A DNA stretch of 7,006 nucleotides from Microbacteriaceae bacterium UBA6152. GTDB lineage: Bacteria > Actinomycetota > Actinomycetes > Actinomycetales > Microbacteriaceae. Of this stretch, positions 6,165-7,006 are shown one piece after another; the stretch's first letter is position 1; every line of letters begins with the position of its first letter. The notes beneath the pieces are model-generated. The model worked only from the letters and a program-made list of their open reading frames with translations. It did no database searches and was not told the DNA's origin. Location: contig DIUS01000057.1 in NCBI GenBank assembly GCA_002423075.1, forward strand, positions 5,076 through 12,081. The letters are read 5' to 3'. The position numbers and the translations under genes were made by a program.

Positions 6165-7006
6165 CTCGTGAGGGTCTCGCGCCGGTAGGCCTGCACGAGC
6201 AGAGCGCCGCGCGTCTCGCCCATGCGCTCGATGAGCGCTTCGACCGCTGTCGCCGACACGCCCGCGACGACCAGATCGTCGGGCCCGAGGGCTCGCAACG
6301 GTCTGCAGCGTAGCCGAATCACGTGCCAGCCCGCCTCGCGCAGCAGCTGGTCTTTGCGACGGTCGGCGCGCTCGCGGCGCCCCACATGCTCATTGGCGTT
6401 GCGCCCGACGGTGTCGAGCTCGACGGCAATCGCCAACTCGGGAATGATCAGGTCAGGCCACACCTCGAGGTGCCCGAAGAACGGCGTGCGCACCCGCACG
6501 GCCGTGCAGCTCAGGTCGACGTCGAGCCGCGCGGCGATGAGCGCGCGCAACCGTCCCTCGGCCGCCGAGGTCGCTCGCGGGGCCCGCTCGCTGCGAAACG
6601 CCTCGCCCGGTCGCACCTGCGCCGCTGATCTCCACAATTCAGGACTCGCCGATACTGGTCGGGGCGCGACACGCCGTGCGGGCATCCGTCGGCGGTCTAC
6701 AGGCGGCGCGTCTCCTGAATTGTGGAGACGAGCGGGAACCTGGGGCGGGATGCTCGCCGCCGCCCGCGGCCACTTGGGTGCGCTCGGCAGTAGCGAGGGC
6801 GTCGAGCAGACTGGGCACCACGACCGGCTCGAGCGCGAACGGCCGGGCCGCCCGCGCTGCTCAGCCGGTGTCGCCACGAACTCGTGGCCGACCGAGCAGA
6901 CCCAGACGAGGTAGACCTCCGCCGCAGGAGGTATCTGCGAGAGCATGAGCTCGCCGTTGCGATCGGGCCTGAACTGGTCGACGAGAGCGGTGAAAGGCGC
7001 CCAGGC
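6161..7006 (-). CDS. Treble-clef zinc domain fused to DUF559/VSR-like nuclease fold (5' end beyond window)
   Basis: The frame is open to the right edge, so the N-terminus is missing; 281 residues are visible, numbered here from the edge. Residues about 12-70 form a zinc-binding treble clef of the kind found in probable zinc-ribbon proteins: FRPDRNGELM, then C37-x3-H41 in WVCSVGHEF and C64-x2-C67 in WCPVC. Residues about 135-265 resemble DUF559/VSR-type restriction-endonuclease-like folds. D185 in EVWPDLIIPE, E196 and D198 in VELD, H207 in EHVGRRE, D215, K218 and D219 in ADRRKDQLLREAGWHVIRLR are the likely active-site set. DNA cleavage or repair is inferred and not shown. The linker (about 70-130) is Pro/Arg-rich and encoded partly by a 16-bp inverted repeat. 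A Met at residue 21 is not the start, since FRPDRNGEL before it looks like family sequence. The stop shares CTAG with the convergent gene. Confidence 0.78.
   Translation of the reverse strand, partial: AWAPFTALVDQFRPDRNGELMLSQIPPAAEVYLVWVCSVGHEFVATPAEQRGRPGRSRSSRSWCPVCSTPSLLPSAPKWPRAAASIPPQVPARLHNSGDAPPVDRRRMPARRVAPRPVSASPELWRSAAQVRPGEAFRSERAPRATSAAEGRLRALIAARLDVDLSCTAVRVRTPFFGHLEVWPDLIIPELAIAVELDTVGRNANEHVGRRERADRRKDQLLREAGWHVIRLRCRPLRALGPDDLVVAGVSATAVEALIERMGETRGALLVQAYRRETLTS
6629..6728. repeat. Perfect 16-bp inverted repeat with 68-base loop, inside a coding sequence
   Basis: The left arm TCTCCACAATTCAGGA (6629-6644) is the exact reverse complement of the right arm TCCTGAATTGTGGAGA (6713-6728). 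The 68-base spacer holds a small hairpin, CCGA/TCGG, around 6650-6663. The arms carry AT-rich cores (ACAATTC/GAATTGT) within very GC-rich sequence, and no other copy was seen in the window. Read in the host gene, the arms encode LHNSG and SPELWR in the linker between the zinc and nuclease domains, without breaking the frame. It may be a small palindromic mobile element or an RNA hairpin within the message. I cannot name it. Confidence 0.85.

Noticed and set aside
6222..6914. Plus-strand frame of 230 residues opposite the treble-clef/nuclease gene.
   Set aside because: The minus strand has CxxxH/CxxC and nuclease-like motifs and stays open to the window edge. The plus translation is Arg/Ser-rich without features.

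Overview
The window is high-GC DNA with tightly packed genes, GTG and ATG starts, four-base GTGA overlaps and an apparent leaderless promoter. All of this points to an actinobacterium. Three things suggest the family Microbacteriaceae: the gene set Nif3 / COG1579 coiled-coil / RNase HI / rnpB, the Pro/Ala-tailed NCS1 permease, and the treble-clef plus nuclease-fold protein. The family assignment is inference from recalled gene content and was not checked by alignment.

Layout from left to right. Positions 1-303 hold RNase P RNA (rnpB) on the minus strand, cut at its 3' end by the window edge. The next 57 bases carry its likely promoter. From 361 to 5746 five minus-strand genes are packed head to tail. 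In transcription order they are an EamA/DMT-type exporter, a large NCS1-type nucleobase permease with a 300-residue disordered N-terminal tail, a Nif3/YbgI-type dinuclear-metal protein, a COG1579 coiled-coil protein whose C-terminal zinc ribbon has lost its cysteines, and RNase HI. Two junctions are GTGA stop/start overlaps and the others are 18 and 42 bases, so this is probably one operon reading toward rnpB. From 5793 to 6164 a small three-helix membrane protein lies on the plus strand, probably on a leaderless transcript. From 6161 to the right edge is the 3' part of a minus-strand gene for a zinc-binding treble-clef protein fused to a DUF559/VSR-like nuclease fold. The two convergent genes share the stop tetranucleotide CTAG.

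How the genes fit together. Nif3, the COG1579 protein and RNase HI form a set known from other actinobacteria (Rv2230c-Rv2229c-Rv2228c in Mycobacterium tuberculosis). Its linkage to RNase P RNA puts two RNA-processing activities side by side. The two transporters upstream look like local additions cotranscribed with this core.

The most unusual structure is a perfect 16-bp inverted repeat with a 68-base loop inside the treble-clef/nuclease gene. It lies in the linker between the two domains and stays in frame. It is AT-richer than its surroundings and looks like a small palindromic element inserted into a coding sequence. I saw no CRISPR array, tRNA, insertion sequence or clear rho-independent terminator. 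The rest reads as ordinary chromosomal sequence.
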